A stretch of 64,000 nucleotides of DNA from Tistrella mobilis KA081020-065 (GCF_000264455.2 NC_017956.1:1719501-1783500), one strand, 5' to 3'; shown: positions 33,858 to 43,530, numbered from the stretch's first letter. Numbers and translations: made by a program. The notes: generated from the sequence alone by a model not told the origin.

Positions 33858-33893
33858 GAAGACGGCCCCGCAGGCGATTGTGGGGCCGTCTTC
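33858..33893. terminator. Bidirectional terminator-like hairpin
   Basis: A perfect 12-bp stem (33858-33869 with 33882-33893, GAAGACGGCCCC and complement) lies between the convergent NTF2-like and aldehyde dehydrogenase genes. The T-runs on either side are short (TTC, TTCGTT). Confidence 0.6.
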
Positions 33894-33903
33894 GTTCATG
33901 GCG

Positions 33904-35496
33904 TCAGCGCAGCATCACCGTCCGGCTCTGCTCACGCATGAACTGGGGCAGATACCAGGGGCCGAGGCCGCCCTTGCCGCCCGCGCCTCCAGACCCTTTC
34001 CAGCCGCAGAAGGGCTGGTGCCCGGGCCAGGCACCGGTGGTGGCGCCGCTTGCCCGGTTGACATAAAGCGCGCCCGCCTCTGCCCGGTCGAGGAAGAGGT
34101 CGATCTCCGCCTGCCGTCCTGCATAGCAGCCGGCGGTGAGGCCATAGGCGACGCGGTTGCCATCGGCGATTGCGGCAGCCAGGTCGTCGAAGGGTTGCAC
34201 CGATATGAAAGGCAGGAACAGCTCGTCGCTGTTCAGGCGATGGTCGGGGCCGAGGCGGTCGACGATCACCGGTGCCAGATAGCAGCCGCGGTCGTAGATC
34301 CCGCCGCCGAGGCGCTCGCCCCCCATGATCACCCGGCCGGCGCGCCGGGCCTCGTCGACTGCAGCAGCCTGACGGGCGGCGGCCCGATCGTCGATCACGG
34401 GACCCATGAACACCTCGCGCCGGCGTGGATCGCCGAGGGTCAGCGTTGCGGTGCGGGCGGTCAGCCGGTCCAGGAAATCGTCATAGATCGCGGCCGCGAC
34501 ATAGACCTTGGACAGCGCCGAGCATTTCTGCCCCTGAAGGCCGAAGCCCGATCGGGCCACACCTTCTGCCGCCCGGTCGAGATCGGCCGTCGCGGTCACA
34601 TAGGCCGGATTCTTGCCGCCCATCTCGACGATCACCGGCCGGGCGAACCGACCGGCGGCGAAGCGGCGATGGATCTCCATACCTACGGCATGGCTGCCGG
34701 TGAAGGCGATGCCATCAAGTCCCTTGTCGGCCACCAGTGCCTCGCCGGTGGCGGCACCACCGGGCAGGAAGGCGAGCACGCCCGCGGGCACCCCGGCCTT
34801 CAGGAAGGCCTGTACCAGCAGGGCGCCGGTCAGCGCATTGATCTGGCCGGGCTTGTAGACCACCGCGTTGCCGGCCACCAGGGCGGCCGAGATCATGTTG
34901 ACCGACAGCGCCACCGGGAAGTTGAACGGCGCGATCACGCCGAAGACGCCATAGGGGCGCAACAGAGAGCCGCAGCTTTCCTCGGGTTTCGCACGGGGGA
35001 GCTGGCGCTCATAGCCGAGGTTCCGCTCCATCTCGGCGGCGTAATAGCGGGCAAGGTCGGCCGCTTCCTCGGCCTCGCCCATCGCCTCCAGGCGCGACTT
35101 GCCGACTTCCAGAACCAGCAGCGGGCCCATCCGCCATTTCATGTCGGCCAGAATGTCGCCGGCCCGCCGGATGATTGCGGCACGCTCCGGCCAGGGCATG
35201 GCCGCCCAGGCCGGCTGTGCTGCCCGGGCGACGGCGACCGCGCGTGCAACCGTTACAGCACTCGCCTCCGCCACCTCGGCCAGGGTCATGTCGCGGTCGA
35301 TCGGGCTGCGGATAGTGGTCGTGACGGTCCCGGTGACCGGATGTCCCTCGACCAGGGGAAAGACGGTTTCACGGCCCAGGCCGGCCTCCAGGGCCGGGAA
35401 AAGCTGGTCCAACCGGTCGTGCACCGGGCTGAAGTCGGTGCCGGTATTGGAATAGGTGACACGTGGCGGGGCGGTGTCGTCGAAGATGTCGCTCAT
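33904..35496 (-). CDS. Aldehyde dehydrogenase (1-pyrroline-5-carboxylate dehydrogenase-like)
   Basis: A 530-residue NAD(P)-dependent dehydrogenase. The catalytic Glu is in PVIVEMGGKNPAYV (about 288) and the Cys in GLQGQKCSALSKVYV (about 322); FGVIAPFNFPVALSVNMI binds cofactor. The C-terminal FCGWKGSGGAGGKGG then GPWYLPQFMREQSRTVM matches proteins annotated as L-glutamate gamma-semialdehyde (P5C) dehydrogenase outside the PutA fusions. The substrate is a family inference. ATG at 35496 is used; the frame runs upstream into the neighbouring coding region. It follows the isomerase-like gene on the same strand by 73 bases. Confidence 0.85.
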   Translation of the reverse strand: MSDIFDDTAPPRVTYSNTGTDFSPVHDRLDQLFPALEAGLGRETVFPLVEGHPVTGTVTTTIRSPIDRDMTLAEVAEASAVTVARAVAVARAAQPAWAAMPWPERAAIIRRAGDILADMKWRMGPLLVLEVGKSRLEAMGEAEEAADLARYYAAEMERNLGYERQLPRAKPEESCGSLLRPYGVFGVIAPFNFPVALSVNMISAALVAGNAVVYKPGQINALTGALLVQAFLKAGVPAGVLAFLPGGAATGEALVADKGLDGIAFTGSHAVGMEIHRRFAAGRFARPVIVEMGGKNPAYVTATADLDRAAEGVARSGFGLQGQKCSALSKVYVAAAIYDDFLDRLTARTATLTLGDPRRREVFMGPVIDDRAAARQAAAVDEARRAGRVIMGGERLGGGIYDRGCYLAPVIVDRLGPDHRLNSDELFLPFISVQPFDDLAAAIADGNRVAYGLTAGCYAGRQAEIDLFLDRAEAGALYVNRASGATTGAWPGHQPFCGWKGSGGAGGKGGLGPWYLPQFMREQSRTVMLR

Positions 35497-35569
35497 CTGG
35501 TCTGGCGTCTCCCAAGGGTGACGGTCTGGCGCCGTTTCGCATTCTGAGGGGGCGTCGATCGACGGGAGA

Positions 35570-36361
35570 TCAGCCGGGCCCGCGGATACCCCAGGGGGCG
35601 GCCCAGCCCAGGCCGTCCTCCGTCCGGCCGCGGGGCCGGTATTCAAGCCCCACCCATCCGTCATAACCGAGTGTGTCGAGCCGGTCGAGCAGATGTGCCG
35701 GGGCGATCTCTCCCTGATCGGGCTCTGCACGGTCGGGCACGCCTGCGATCTGGACATGGCCGATCAGCGGCAGCTGGGCGTCCAGGCGCCGGGTCAGGTC
35801 ACCGCGGGTGATCTGGGTGTGATAGAGGTCGAACTGGAGCTTCAGTGACGGATGGTTGATCTCGCGCACGATGGCGGCCGCCTCGTCCGGGTCGGCCAGA
35901 AAATAGCCGGGCATGTCGCGCGGATTGATCGCCTCGATCGTGGCGACGATGCCGGCTGCGGCGGCGGTCTCGGCGGCCTCGTGCAGGTTGCGCTTATAGC
36001 TCGCGCGCGCGTATGCGAGATCGGCGCCGGTTTCCGGGATGCCGGCCAGGACATGCAGGCGTCGGGCACCTACGGCAACGGCACGCTCCACGCTTTCGAT
36101 CAGCGCCCGGCGAAAGCGATCCTCGTGCCCGGGCAGGGCCGCACAGCCGCGACCACCCGCCGCCCAGTCGTCGACGGCGATGTTGATCAGGGCGGCCTCG
36201 AGCCCGGCGGCGTCGAGCGCGGCCCTGAGCGTCGGGGCGGGCAGGCGGTCGGCAAACAGCATTTCGATGCCCGAGAAACCGCAGGCCGCAGCCGCATCGA
36301 AGCGTGCCTCCAGCGGGCGATCGGTGAACAGAAAGTCGAGATTGGCGGCAAGGCGGGGCAT
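35570..36361 (-). CDS. Hydroxypyruvate isomerase-like TIM-barrel protein
   Basis: The 263-residue product has the xylose-isomerase-type barrel fold: MPRLAANLDFLFTDRP at the start, CGFSGIEMLFADR, GIVATIEAINPRDMPGYFL (Glu metal ligand), LKLQFDLYHTQI (Asp and His) and GHVQIAGVPDRAEPDQGEI. This matches Hyi/OtnI-type isomerases, which convert hydroxypyruvate to tartronate semialdehyde or 2-oxotetronate to 3-oxotetronate. Which substrate applies cannot be told. ATG at 36361 has GGAG nine bases upstream. It is likely cotranscribed with the aldehyde dehydrogenase gene downstream and divergent from the SprT-like gene. Confidence 0.85.
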   Translation of the reverse strand: MPRLAANLDFLFTDRPLEARFDAAAACGFSGIEMLFADRLPAPTLRAALDAAGLEAALINIAVDDWAAGGRGCAALPGHEDRFRRALIESVERAVAVGARRLHVLAGIPETGADLAYARASYKRNLHEAAETAAAAGIVATIEAINPRDMPGYFLADPDEAAAIVREINHPSLKLQFDLYHTQITRGDLTRRLDAQLPLIGHVQIAGVPDRAEPDQGEIAPAHLLDRLDTLGYDGWVGLEYRPRGRTEDGLGWAAPWGIRGPG

Positions 36362-36476
36362 GGGGCAGGGCGGCTCCGTGGCAACGGCATCGAGGGCGGG
36401 AGATATGCGCCGGGGCTTGCCAAGCGGCCCGGCCGGGCCCAGTCTGGCACCCGGCCGCAATCTTCGTCGAGCCCGG

Positions 36477-37109
36477 ATGACGTCGCTTCCTTTTGATCCC
36501 GCCCCGCCCGCAGCCGATCCCGTCGACGCCGTCACGGGGCCGGTGCCCAATCATCCGCTGGATCATCGGCTGAAGACGCTGGGCACGGTCGCGGCGCTGG
36601 CCACCCGCTGGCGGCTGCTGGGACGGCTGAATGGTGCCGGGAAGGCGGTGCGGGGGCTTGCAGCCTGCCTTGGGGCCGAGGTCACCATCGGCCGCCGGAT
36701 GCGTACCCGCGCCGGCAGTGCCTGGCCGGGACGGCGGCTGATCATGCTGCATCCCGATCTGCTGAAGCCGGGGCACGAGACCGACCGCGACCAGACCTTT
36801 CTCCACGAATGCGCCCATCTGATCGCCGATCTGGAGCATGGCCGGTCCTGCGGCCATGATGCGCGCTGGCGCGCGGTGATGCTGGCGATCGGCGAAGTGC
36901 CCGCAACCACGCACCGGATCGACTATCTTTCCGCCTCGGCCCAGGCGCGGGTGATCTGGCGCTGCGTCTCCTGTGGGCGCGAGCACGCCTTCGTCCGCCG
37001 GCCGCGCCGACCCGTCGCCCGCTGTCATTGCCGGGCCTGCGGCCCCGATCGCGGACGGCTGGAGGAGCTGGTGCCTCTGCGCGACGACGGTGCGACCGCG
37101 AAGACATGA
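36477..37109 (+). CDS. SprT-like zinc metalloprotease domain protein
   Basis: The 210-residue product has the zincin motif HECAH (about residue 110) followed by GHDARWRAVM with a third His ligand, and a C-terminal zinc-ribbon-like CVSC...CHCRAC. This is the SprT family, related to the eukaryotic DNA-protein crosslink protease Spartan; bacterial members are little studied. The first 60 residues are poorly conserved. The start is ATG at 36477, which has no clear ribosome-binding site; the frame extends upstream over the divergent gene. It stands alone. Confidence 0.78.
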   Translation: MTSLPFDPAPPAADPVDAVTGPVPNHPLDHRLKTLGTVAALATRWRLLGRLNGAGKAVRGLAACLGAEVTIGRRMRTRAGSAWPGRRLIMLHPDLLKPGHETDRDQTFLHECAHLIADLEHGRSCGHDARWRAVMLAIGEVPATTHRIDYLSASAQARVIWRCVSCGREHAFVRRPRRPVARCHCRACGPDRGRLEELVPLRDDGATAKT

Positions 37110-37514
37110 GCTTCCGCCACGGGGACTGTCATATTTCTGGGCGCCGCTGAACGGCTGCTGGCGAGGCCTTTGGTTTTGCCCCGAGGGGGGCCAATTCCGC
37201 ATGCGCCCCCTGGAGGGCCAAAATAGCGCGTTGGGGTGATTTCCGTAGCTTGCATCGGACGTGGGGGCGGGGTCCTGAATCGGCCGTTCAGGGGGCATTC
37301 GGGGTCCCGAATTTTTCTGCAGAAAAATCCCATTTTTCTCTTTTCCTGCCCGTGGGTTGCCCGTATAAACCGCCTCCACCGACGTACCCCCCCGAAATGA
37401 CGGGCCGACATGGCGCCCGTCCGCTACGTGACCAGGGACGACGGCAGCGGAATGGGAACAACCTGAGCGTCCCGGTCCATGCCGGGCCGCCGCCGGTTTG
37501 TAGGGGATCAGCCA
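37110..37514 (+). promoter_or_regulatory. Long leader/promoter region of ornithine decarboxylase
   Basis: 405 bases without a supported gene. A perfect 18-bp palindrome ATTTTTCTGCAGAAAAAT lies at 37311-37328. TATAAA at 37364-37369 may be a -10 box, giving a leader of about 138 nt. That leader is GC-rich, can fold, and contains a short frame (37410-37466, 18 codons, MAPVRYVTRDDGSGMGTT) in frame with the decarboxylase but ending at TGA. Alphaproteobacterial ornithine decarboxylase genes are known to carry the speF leader motif; I cannot confirm that motif by eye here. Confidence 0.4.
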
Positions 37515-38654
37515 ATGATGACTCCGAAGATCGAGCGCTTTCTCGCCGGCCGACGAGAATACGACAGCAATCCTTGTGTGGTTGTCGATCTCGACGTGAT
37601 CGCCGAGAAGTATCGGGAGATCAGCGAGCAGATGCCGCTCGTGCGGGTGTTTTACGCCGTGAAGGCGAACCCGGCTCCTGAAATCCTGTCCATGCTGGTC
37701 GAGCTCGGCTCGTGCTTCGATACCGCCAGCTTGCAGGAAATCGAGATGGTGCTCGCCGCCGGTGCGAGCCCGGATCGGATTTCCTTCGGGAACACGATCA
37801 AGAAGGAACGGGACATCGCCCGCGCCTATCAGTTGGGTGTGCGCCTGTTCGCCTTCGACAGTGCCTGCGAACTGCAGAAGATCGCCCGCTCGGCCCCCGG
37901 GTCGAAGGTGTTCTGCCGGATCCTGGTCGATTGCCAGGCCGCCGACTGGCCGCTGTCGAAGAAGTTCGGCTGTGCGCCCGAGATGGCGCTGGAGCTGCTG
38001 ACCGACGCCGCTTCGGCGGGGCTGGATGCCTATGGCATCTCGTTCCATGTCGGCTCGCAGCAGACCGACCCCGAGCAGTGGGATCGGGCCATCAGCCAGG
38101 CAGCGGCGATCTTCCGCGACCTGGGGGAGCGGGGCGTGTCGGCGCGCATGGTGAACCTGGGCGGTGGCCTGCCGGCGCGCTACCAGGACGAGGTGGCCCC
38201 GATGGCCGCCTATGCGCTGGCGATCTCGCAGGCGATGACCCGTCATTTCGGCAATCAGCTGCCCGAGATGATCATCGAGCCGGGCCGCGGCCTGGTCGGT
38301 GACGCTGGCGTGCTGGAAGCCGAGGTGATCCTGATCGCCGAAAAGAGCTTCGACGACCCGGTGCGCTGGGTCTATCTGGATGTCGGCAAGTTCAATGGTC
38401 TGGCCGAGACCATGGACGAGGCGATCAAGTACCGCCTGCGCACCGAACGCGACGGCAGCGAGACCGGCCGGGTGATCCTGGCAGGCCCCACCTGCGACAG
38501 CGTCGACGTGCTGTACGAGAAGGCGGGCTACGAGCTGCCGCATGCCCTGCAGGTGGGGGACAAGATCACCTTCCTGTCCTGCGGCGCCTATACGACCACT
38601 TATGCCACGACGGGCTTCAACGGCTTTCCGCCGATCCAGGCCTACTATATCTGA
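37515..38654 (+). CDS. Ornithine (lysine/ornithine) decarboxylase, PLP-dependent fold III
   Basis: It decarboxylates ornithine to putrescine, the first polyamine step. The 379-residue product has the PLP lysine in VRVFYAVKANPAPE (about 51), SFGNTIKKE, the HVGSQQTD and GGGLPARY segments, the phosphate-binding EPGRGLVGD, the active-site GPTCDSVDVLYE (Cys from the other subunit) and YTTTYATTGFNGF. Length and motifs fit the short alphaproteobacterial/eukaryotic-like ODC class, some of which also act on lysine. The start is the first of two ATGs at 37515, with AGGGGA upstream. Two hairpins follow the gene. Confidence 0.93.
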   Translation: MMTPKIERFLAGRREYDSNPCVVVDLDVIAEKYREISEQMPLVRVFYAVKANPAPEILSMLVELGSCFDTASLQEIEMVLAAGASPDRISFGNTIKKERDIARAYQLGVRLFAFDSACELQKIARSAPGSKVFCRILVDCQAADWPLSKKFGCAPEMALELLTDAASAGLDAYGISFHVGSQQTDPEQWDRAISQAAAIFRDLGERGVSARMVNLGGGLPARYQDEVAPMAAYALAISQAMTRHFGNQLPEMIIEPGRGLVGDAGVLEAEVILIAEKSFDDPVRWVYLDVGKFNGLAETMDEAIKYRLRTERDGSETGRVILAGPTCDSVDVLYEKAGYELPHALQVGDKITFLSCGAYTTTYATTGFNGFPPIQAYYI

Positions 38655-38669
38655 TCCGTGCAGGGTCAG

Positions 38670-38736
38670 CCGGGGTGCCGCGGCACCCCGGTGCAGACGT
38701 GAAAACGCCGGCAGGGCAGGCCCCTGCCGGCGTTTT
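38670..38736 (+). terminator. Tandem hairpins ending the decarboxylase transcript
   Basis: A perfect 22-nt palindrome (38670-38691) is followed by a 15-bp stem (38702-38716 with 38722-38736, loop CAGGC) that begins in AAAA and ends in TTTT, followed by CG. The second hairpin works as an intrinsic terminator in either direction, between convergent genes. Confidence 0.85.
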
Positions 38737-38761
38737 CGTCGTGTGCGGATATATGCGGCCT

Positions 38762-39463
38762 TCAGGCCTTGCCAAGCAGGGCCGGCAGCTGCGACAGGCC
38801 GCCCAGCACCGCCTTGGGCGCACCCGGCAGGCCGTCGGCCGGCAGGTCGCCGCGGTTGATCCAGACCGCGCTGTAGCCGAAATGGGCGGCACCGGCGATG
38901 TCCCAGCCATTGCTCGAGACGAAGGCGATCTCGTGGGGCGCCATGCCCAGCGCCTCGGGGCCGAGGGCATAGACCTCTCGCGCCGGCTTGAAGGCGCCGA
39001 CGCTTTCCACCGACAGCACCTGAGAGAAATGGCCGGTAAGGCCGGCGGTGGCCAGCACCGCCGACAGCATCACCGGCGTGCCGTTGGACAGAATGCCGAG
39101 CGGCATGCCGGCGGCTGAAAGCGCCTCGATCACCGGACGGGTGTCGGGGAAGGGCGGCAGGGCCAGATAGGCCTCCATCAGCTTCGCGCGCAGAACCTTG
39201 TCATTCAGCCCGACCGAGGCCATTGCATAGTCCAGCGCCTGGCCGGTGATGGTCCAGAAATCGACATGCTCTCCCATCACCGTGCGCAGCCAGGTGTATT
39301 CCAGCTGCTTGCGACGCCAGGTATCGCTGAGCGCGCGCTCCACTGCCGGATCCCCGACGCGGATCAGCCGCGAGCTGACCGGGGCATGGACGTCGAACAG
39401 CGTCCCGTAGACGTCGAACAGACAGGCGCGGATGCCTGTCAGCGGTTCAGCCATGGTGGACAT
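38762..39463 (-). CDS. Haloacid dehalogenase, type II
   Basis: A 233-residue HAD hydrolase with all four motifs: nucleophile Asp in ACLFDVYGTLFDVHA (about 17), LGILSNGTPVML (motif II), Lys in VGAFKPAREVY (motif III) and FVSSNGWDIAGA (motif IV). The SNGT and SSNGWD pattern is that of L-2-haloacid dehalogenases, which hydrolyse short 2-haloalkanoic acids to 2-hydroxy acids. Family members often have other natural substrates. It stands alone between two convergent or diverging units. Confidence 0.9.
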   Translation of the reverse strand: MSTMAEPLTGIRACLFDVYGTLFDVHAPVSSRLIRVGDPAVERALSDTWRRKQLEYTWLRTVMGEHVDFWTITGQALDYAMASVGLNDKVLRAKLMEAYLALPPFPDTRPVIEALSAAGMPLGILSNGTPVMLSAVLATAGLTGHFSQVLSVESVGAFKPAREVYALGPEALGMAPHEIAFVSSNGWDIAGAAHFGYSAVWINRGDLPADGLPGAPKAVLGGLSQLPALLGKA

Positions 39464-39559
39464 GCCGTCTCTTACCCCTCCAACAAATGACGTGCCAGGG
39501 ATCTGGCGTTCCGGAACCCGGCCGTCAATATGCCGGATAGGCGAAGTCTGGTCTGTCCG

Positions 39560-41698
39560 TCACTCCCGCAGGCGGCTGCGATCGAGCATGGCGGCATCGA
39601 AGGTGCCGGCGGCCGTGCCGAGAGCCAGTGTCGGCACGAGGCCCGGATCCGGCCGCCCCAGGCGGTGGCGATAGACCGTCAGCGCTTCCATCACCCGCTG
39701 CACATAGTTGCGGGTCTCGCCATACGAAATCTTTTCGATCCAGTCGATGACGTCGATGGAGGGATCGCGAGGGTCGCCGAAGCGGGCGATCCATTCGTCG
39801 ACCTTGGCGGGGCCGGCGTTATAGGCCGCAACCGCCAATACCAGATTGCCGTTGAAGCGATCGATCATCTGGCCCAGATAGGCGCGGCCCAGGGTCATGT
39901 TGTAGAGCGGGTCGGTCAGTCGCTCGGGCTGATAGGCCACCGCAATCTTGCCGGCGGTGGTGCGGGCGGTGCCCGGCATCAGCTGCATCAGCCCGATTGC
40001 GCCCGCCGGGCTGACGGCTTCCGGATTGAATTCGCTCTCCTGGCGGGCGATGGCATGGACCAGGGCGAAATCGACCGGATCATCGGGGCGCGGATCGCGG
40101 CCGACACCGGGCGTGACGCCGGCATCGTCTCCAACGGCCGGATAGCGCAGTTCCACCGCCAGACGATCGTCGATTTCGGCAAAGCGCTTGGCGAAGCGCA
40201 GCGCCAGATCCGGGCGGCCCAGGGCGCGCACCGCCTCGATATAGGCGTGCTGCTCGTCGGGCTTGGCCAGGCTGTCGGCCAGGGCATAGGCGAAGGTCGA
40301 CAGCAGCCGGCTGTCGTCGGTGCGGGCGATCAGCGCCACCATCACCGCCAGCGGCCGGCCGGTGATGGCGGCGAAGGCCTCTTCCGGCGCCCGCGCCTCG
40401 TTGGGGGCGGCAAAGCTTGCGAGCGTGGTCGGCAGATCGATGCGCTCGGCGGCCAGCTGGCCGTAAAAGGTGGTGCGGTCGCGCGCCGCTTCCATCAGCC
40501 AGTCCTGAGCGGCCTGGGCATCGCCCAGCGCGCCCGCGGCGCGCCCGGCCCAATAGGCGGCGCGTGCCCGGCTGATCGGCCGGCTGACCCGTTCGTACAT
40601 GGCGATGAAGTGCCGCAGCGCCGCATCCGGGCGGTCGAGGAAGCGGAGCGCGATCCAACCCGCCAGCCATTCGGCTTCGGAGAAGCCCGAGGGATCGGAT
40701 TGCTCATGCGAGGCAACCAGGTCATAGGCCTTGGCGACATCGCCGCGCTCCAGCAGCATCCGGGTCACGATATGGCGCTCGCGCCACCAGTCATCGGGAG
40801 CCAGATCGACGGCCCCCGCCTTGGTTGCCGCCGTGATCAGGGCTGCGGCATGATCCAGGTCTTCGGCCCGACGCGCCGCGCGCGCCTGAGAGAAGGTCAG
40901 GCCCGGATCCGCGCGCAGTGCGGGCGGCAGGGCCGCGATCAGCGCATCCGCCTTGCGGCTGCCGGCATTCAGCGCCAGGCGTGCCTCGGCAAGCGCCCGG
41001 GCATCGGCGTCGACCAGCGGCATCACCATCCGGGCGGCGCCTTCCTGGCCGCGCCAGAGCATGATGTCCAGCCGCCGGCGGTGATCGGCGGGGCCCAGAA
41101 GCCCGGCGGCGGAGACGAGCAGGGCGCTCTGCTGGCGTTGGCTCATCACCATCCGGTCCCAGACATCCCGGGCGACCTGGCCGGCCTCGGCATCGCGACC
41201 CAGCCGCCGCAGCGCATCGATCAGCCGCACCGCCCCTTCTGCGGTGCGCGGCTTGTCGGTGCCGAACCAACCGACCACCTGCTCCGGCGTCCAGGTGTCG
41301 GGCAGCACCGTTTCGGCGCGGGCCATCAGCCGCGAAACCCGCGGCCATTCGGGATGGGCGGCGGCAAAGCGTTCCAGCCGGTCGTAGACCGCTGGCGTGC
41401 GGCTGTCCTGAAGCTCTGCCCAGTCGATGTAATCGTCCAGCGGACGCAGCTTCAGCCCGGCGGCAAGGCCGCGTGCATCGTCGTAGCGGCCGTCATCGAC
41501 CGCCGCAAAGACCGACCGCACCGTCGACATGTCACGCACGGGCGGGACCAGGGCGATGGTCGCGGCACGTGATGCCGTCGCGGCGGCCGGGGCCGCCACG
41601 GGCTGGGCCGACCAGGCGATGGCGGGCGCGGCGAGCGCCAGGGCCAGCGCGGTGCCGGCGACGAGATGACGAAGGGGGCGGAGCTGAGCGGAGGGCAT
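39560..41698 (-). CDS. slt: Soluble lytic murein transglycosylase
   Basis: A 712-residue periplasmic enzyme that cleaves peptidoglycan glycan strands with formation of 1,6-anhydro-muramyl ends. The signal peptide is in RHLVAGTALALALAAPAIAW. A long superhelical region of helical repeats follows (about 60-540), then the catalytic lysozyme-like domain: Glu in ARQESEFNPEAVSPAGAIGL, then MQLMPGTA, and VAAYNAGPAKVDEWI. ATG at 41698 gives a normal signal peptide; the frame is open 180 bases further up. It is divergent from dapA, an arrangement common in alphaproteobacteria. Confidence 0.93.
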   Translation of the reverse strand: MPSAQLRPLRHLVAGTALALALAAPAIAWSAQPVAAPAAATASRAATIALVPPVRDMSTVRSVFAAVDDGRYDDARGLAAGLKLRPLDDYIDWAELQDSRTPAVYDRLERFAAAHPEWPRVSRLMARAETVLPDTWTPEQVVGWFGTDKPRTAEGAVRLIDALRRLGRDAEAGQVARDVWDRMVMSQRQQSALLVSAAGLLGPADHRRRLDIMLWRGQEGAARMVMPLVDADARALAEARLALNAGSRKADALIAALPPALRADPGLTFSQARAARRAEDLDHAAALITAATKAGAVDLAPDDWWRERHIVTRMLLERGDVAKAYDLVASHEQSDPSGFSEAEWLAGWIALRFLDRPDAALRHFIAMYERVSRPISRARAAYWAGRAAGALGDAQAAQDWLMEAARDRTTFYGQLAAERIDLPTTLASFAAPNEARAPEEAFAAITGRPLAVMVALIARTDDSRLLSTFAYALADSLAKPDEQHAYIEAVRALGRPDLALRFAKRFAEIDDRLAVELRYPAVGDDAGVTPGVGRDPRPDDPVDFALVHAIARQESEFNPEAVSPAGAIGLMQLMPGTARTTAGKIAVAYQPERLTDPLYNMTLGRAYLGQMIDRFNGNLVLAVAAYNAGPAKVDEWIARFGDPRDPSIDVIDWIEKISYGETRNYVQRVMEALTVYRHRLGRPDPGLVPTLALGTAAGTFDAAMLDRSRLRE

Positions 41699-42082
41699 CG
41701 GAAAGCTTGTCCTCGTGGCCGGGGCGACGGCCTTGACTGCGGGAGGCGGTATCGCACGACACCGGGCCGGACCGGCCGCGAAACAGTGTATCATGGCCCC
41801 CGGGGCGGGCAAGGGCGGGGGCCGGGTGCCGACCTGGCCGCAGATTGAAAGGAATTCGGGCAGATCCGGCTGCCGCACGCCTTGTCGAAGCCTGCCGGCG
41901 GGGCTATGTTGCGCGGACCTGCCGATGACCCGTCACAACCCGCGGGTCACGGCCGGCCCCGAACGCCCGGCTGCGCGCGCCCGGAACAAGCCGGAGCCGC
42001 CATCGACCGGGATCTTGACCCCGCATAAGGCCAGTCTCCGCCCAATCAGGCTTGACGCCTTCCGCTTCGAGGACGGACCCCC
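41699..42082. other. Intergenic stretch between slt and dapA
   Basis: 384 bases separate the divergent starts. TTGACC and TTGAC-like hexamers occur near 42014 and 42051 but without a convincing -10 partner. I see no gene, structured RNA or repeat in it. Confidence 0.4.
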
Positions 42083-42994
42083 ATGAACGCCGAACGCTTC
42101 CACGGCTCTATCGTCGCCACGCTGACCCCGTTCAAGGACGGCAAGGTCGACGAGAAAGCCTATGCGTCGTTCGTGGACTGGCTGATCCGCGAAGGCAGCG
42201 ACGGCCTTGTGCCCTGCGGCACCACCGGCGAATCGCCCACCCTGTCGCATGACGAGCATATGCGGGTCACCGAGATCTGCATCGAGGCCGCAGCCGGCCG
42301 GGTGCCGGTCATCGCGGGTGCCGGCTCGAACTCCACCCATGAAGCTCAGAAGCTGGCGATCCATGCGGAGAAGGCCGGCGCCGATGCGCTGCTGGTGGTG
42401 ACGCCCTATTACAACAAGCCGACCCAGGCCGGCCTCTATGCCCATTTCAAGGCGGTGGCCGAAAGCACCTCGCTGCCGATCTTCATCTACAACATCCCTG
42501 GCCGTTCTGTGATCGACATGACCGTCGACACCATGGCCCGGCTTGCCGAACTGCCGAATATCCGCGGCGTGAAGGATGCGACCGCCGATCTGGTTCGGCC
42601 GCTGGCGGTGCGCCAGACCATCGGCACCGAGTTCGTTCAGCTGTCGGGAGAGGACGGCACGGCGCTGGCCTTTCTGGCCAATGGCGGCCATGGCTGCATC
42701 TCGGTGACCGCCAATATCGCGCCCAGGCTCTGCGCCGAGATGCAGGCGGCCTGGCGGGCGGGCGATGCCAGGACCGCGCTTGAGATTCACGAGCGGCTGA
42801 TGCCGCTGCATCGTGCGCTGTTCACCGAGACCAGCCCGTCGCCGGTGAAGTATGTCGCGGCGAAGCTGGGGCTCTGCGAAGCCGAGATCCGTCTGCCGCT
42901 GGTGCCGGTGACGCCCGGCACCGAGCGTGTGCTCGACGCCGCCATCGCCCGTACCGGCCTGGAGCCGGTCGGCCCGTCGCGCATCGGCAACTGA
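42083..42994 (+). CDS. dapA: 4-hydroxy-tetrahydrodipicolinate synthase
   Basis: DapA condenses pyruvate with aspartate semialdehyde, the first committed step to lysine and diaminopimelate. The 303-residue barrel has [17 protein letters not shown] (pyruvate binding), [15 protein letters not shown] (catalytic Tyr), FIYNIPGRS (Tyr and Arg) and the Schiff-base Lys in [11 protein letters not shown] (about 162). All key residues are present. smpB follows by 56 bases, the usual order. Confidence 0.97.
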   Translation: MNAERFHGSIVATLTPFKDGKVDEKAYASFVDWLIREGSDGLVPCGTTGESPTLSHDEHMRVTEICIEAAAGRVPVIAGAGSNSTHEAQKLAIHAEKAGADALLVVTPYYNKPTQAGLYAHFKAVAESTSLPIFIYNIPGRSVIDMTVDTMARLAELPNIRGVKDATADLVRPLAVRQTIGTEFVQLSGEDGTALAFLANGGHGCISVTANIAPRLCAEMQAAWRAGDARTALEIHERLMPLHRALFTETSPSPVKYVAAKLGLCEAEIRLPLVPVTPGTERVLDAAIARTGLEPVGPSRIGN

Positions 42995-43049
42995 GCCGGC
43001 GCGACGCCCGAGGCCCGACATCCAAGGGGCCTGAAGCCCGAGGAATCCC

Positions 43050-43526
43050 ATGGCCCGCAAAAGCGGCTTGATCAGTCACGGCGACGTCGCCGTCAATCGC
43101 AAGGCACGCTTCGACTATTTCATCGAGGATACGGTCGAGGCGGGTCTTGTGCTGACCGGCACCGAGGTGAAGAGCCTGCGCGGTGGCAAGTGCAACATCG
43201 CGGAAAGCTATGCTTCGGTGGAAAGCAACGAAGCCTGGCTGATCAACGCCAACATCCCCGAATACGGCGGCGGTAACCGCTTCAATCACGAACCCCGCCG
43301 CAAGCGCAAACTCCTTCTGCACCGCAAGGAGATCAACCGGCTCTTCGGTCTGATCAAGCGGGAGGGGGTTACCATCGTGCCGCTGGTGCTCTATTTCAAC
43401 GACAAGGGCATGGCCAAGCTGAAGCTGGGCCTGGCCAAGGGCAAGAAGCTGCACGACAAGCGCGCGACCGAGCGTGACCGCGACTGGGACCGCCAGAAGG
43501 GCCGGCTGATGCGCGAGAAGGGGTAA
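43050..43526 (+). CDS. smpB: SsrA-binding protein SmpB
   Basis: SmpB binds tmRNA and brings it to stalled ribosomes for trans-translation. The 158-residue protein shows [53 protein letters not shown] and a basic C-terminal tail [20 protein letters not shown], which mimics the codon-anticodon helix. The ssrA RNA gene is not in this window. It lies between dapA and a molybdopterin oxidoreductase gene, four bases before the latter. Confidence 0.97.
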   Translation: MARKSGLISHGDVAVNRKARFDYFIEDTVEAGLVLTGTEVKSLRGGKCNIAESYASVESNEAWLINANIPEYGGGNRFNHEPRRKRKLLLHRKEINRLFGLIKREGVTIVPLVLYFNDKGMAKLKLGLAKGKKLHDKRATERDRDWDRQKGRLMREKG

Positions 43527-43530
43527 GGTC

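Noticed and set aside
36039-36476. Extension of the SprT-like protein by 146 codons upstream
   Set aside because: That part is antisense to the isomerase-like gene and reads as an Arg/Ser/Ala-rich shadow.
35994-38543. An 849-codon minus-strand frame across the SprT-like and decarboxylase genes
   Set aside because: It overlaps a decarboxylase with intact active-site motifs and crosses an intergenic leader.
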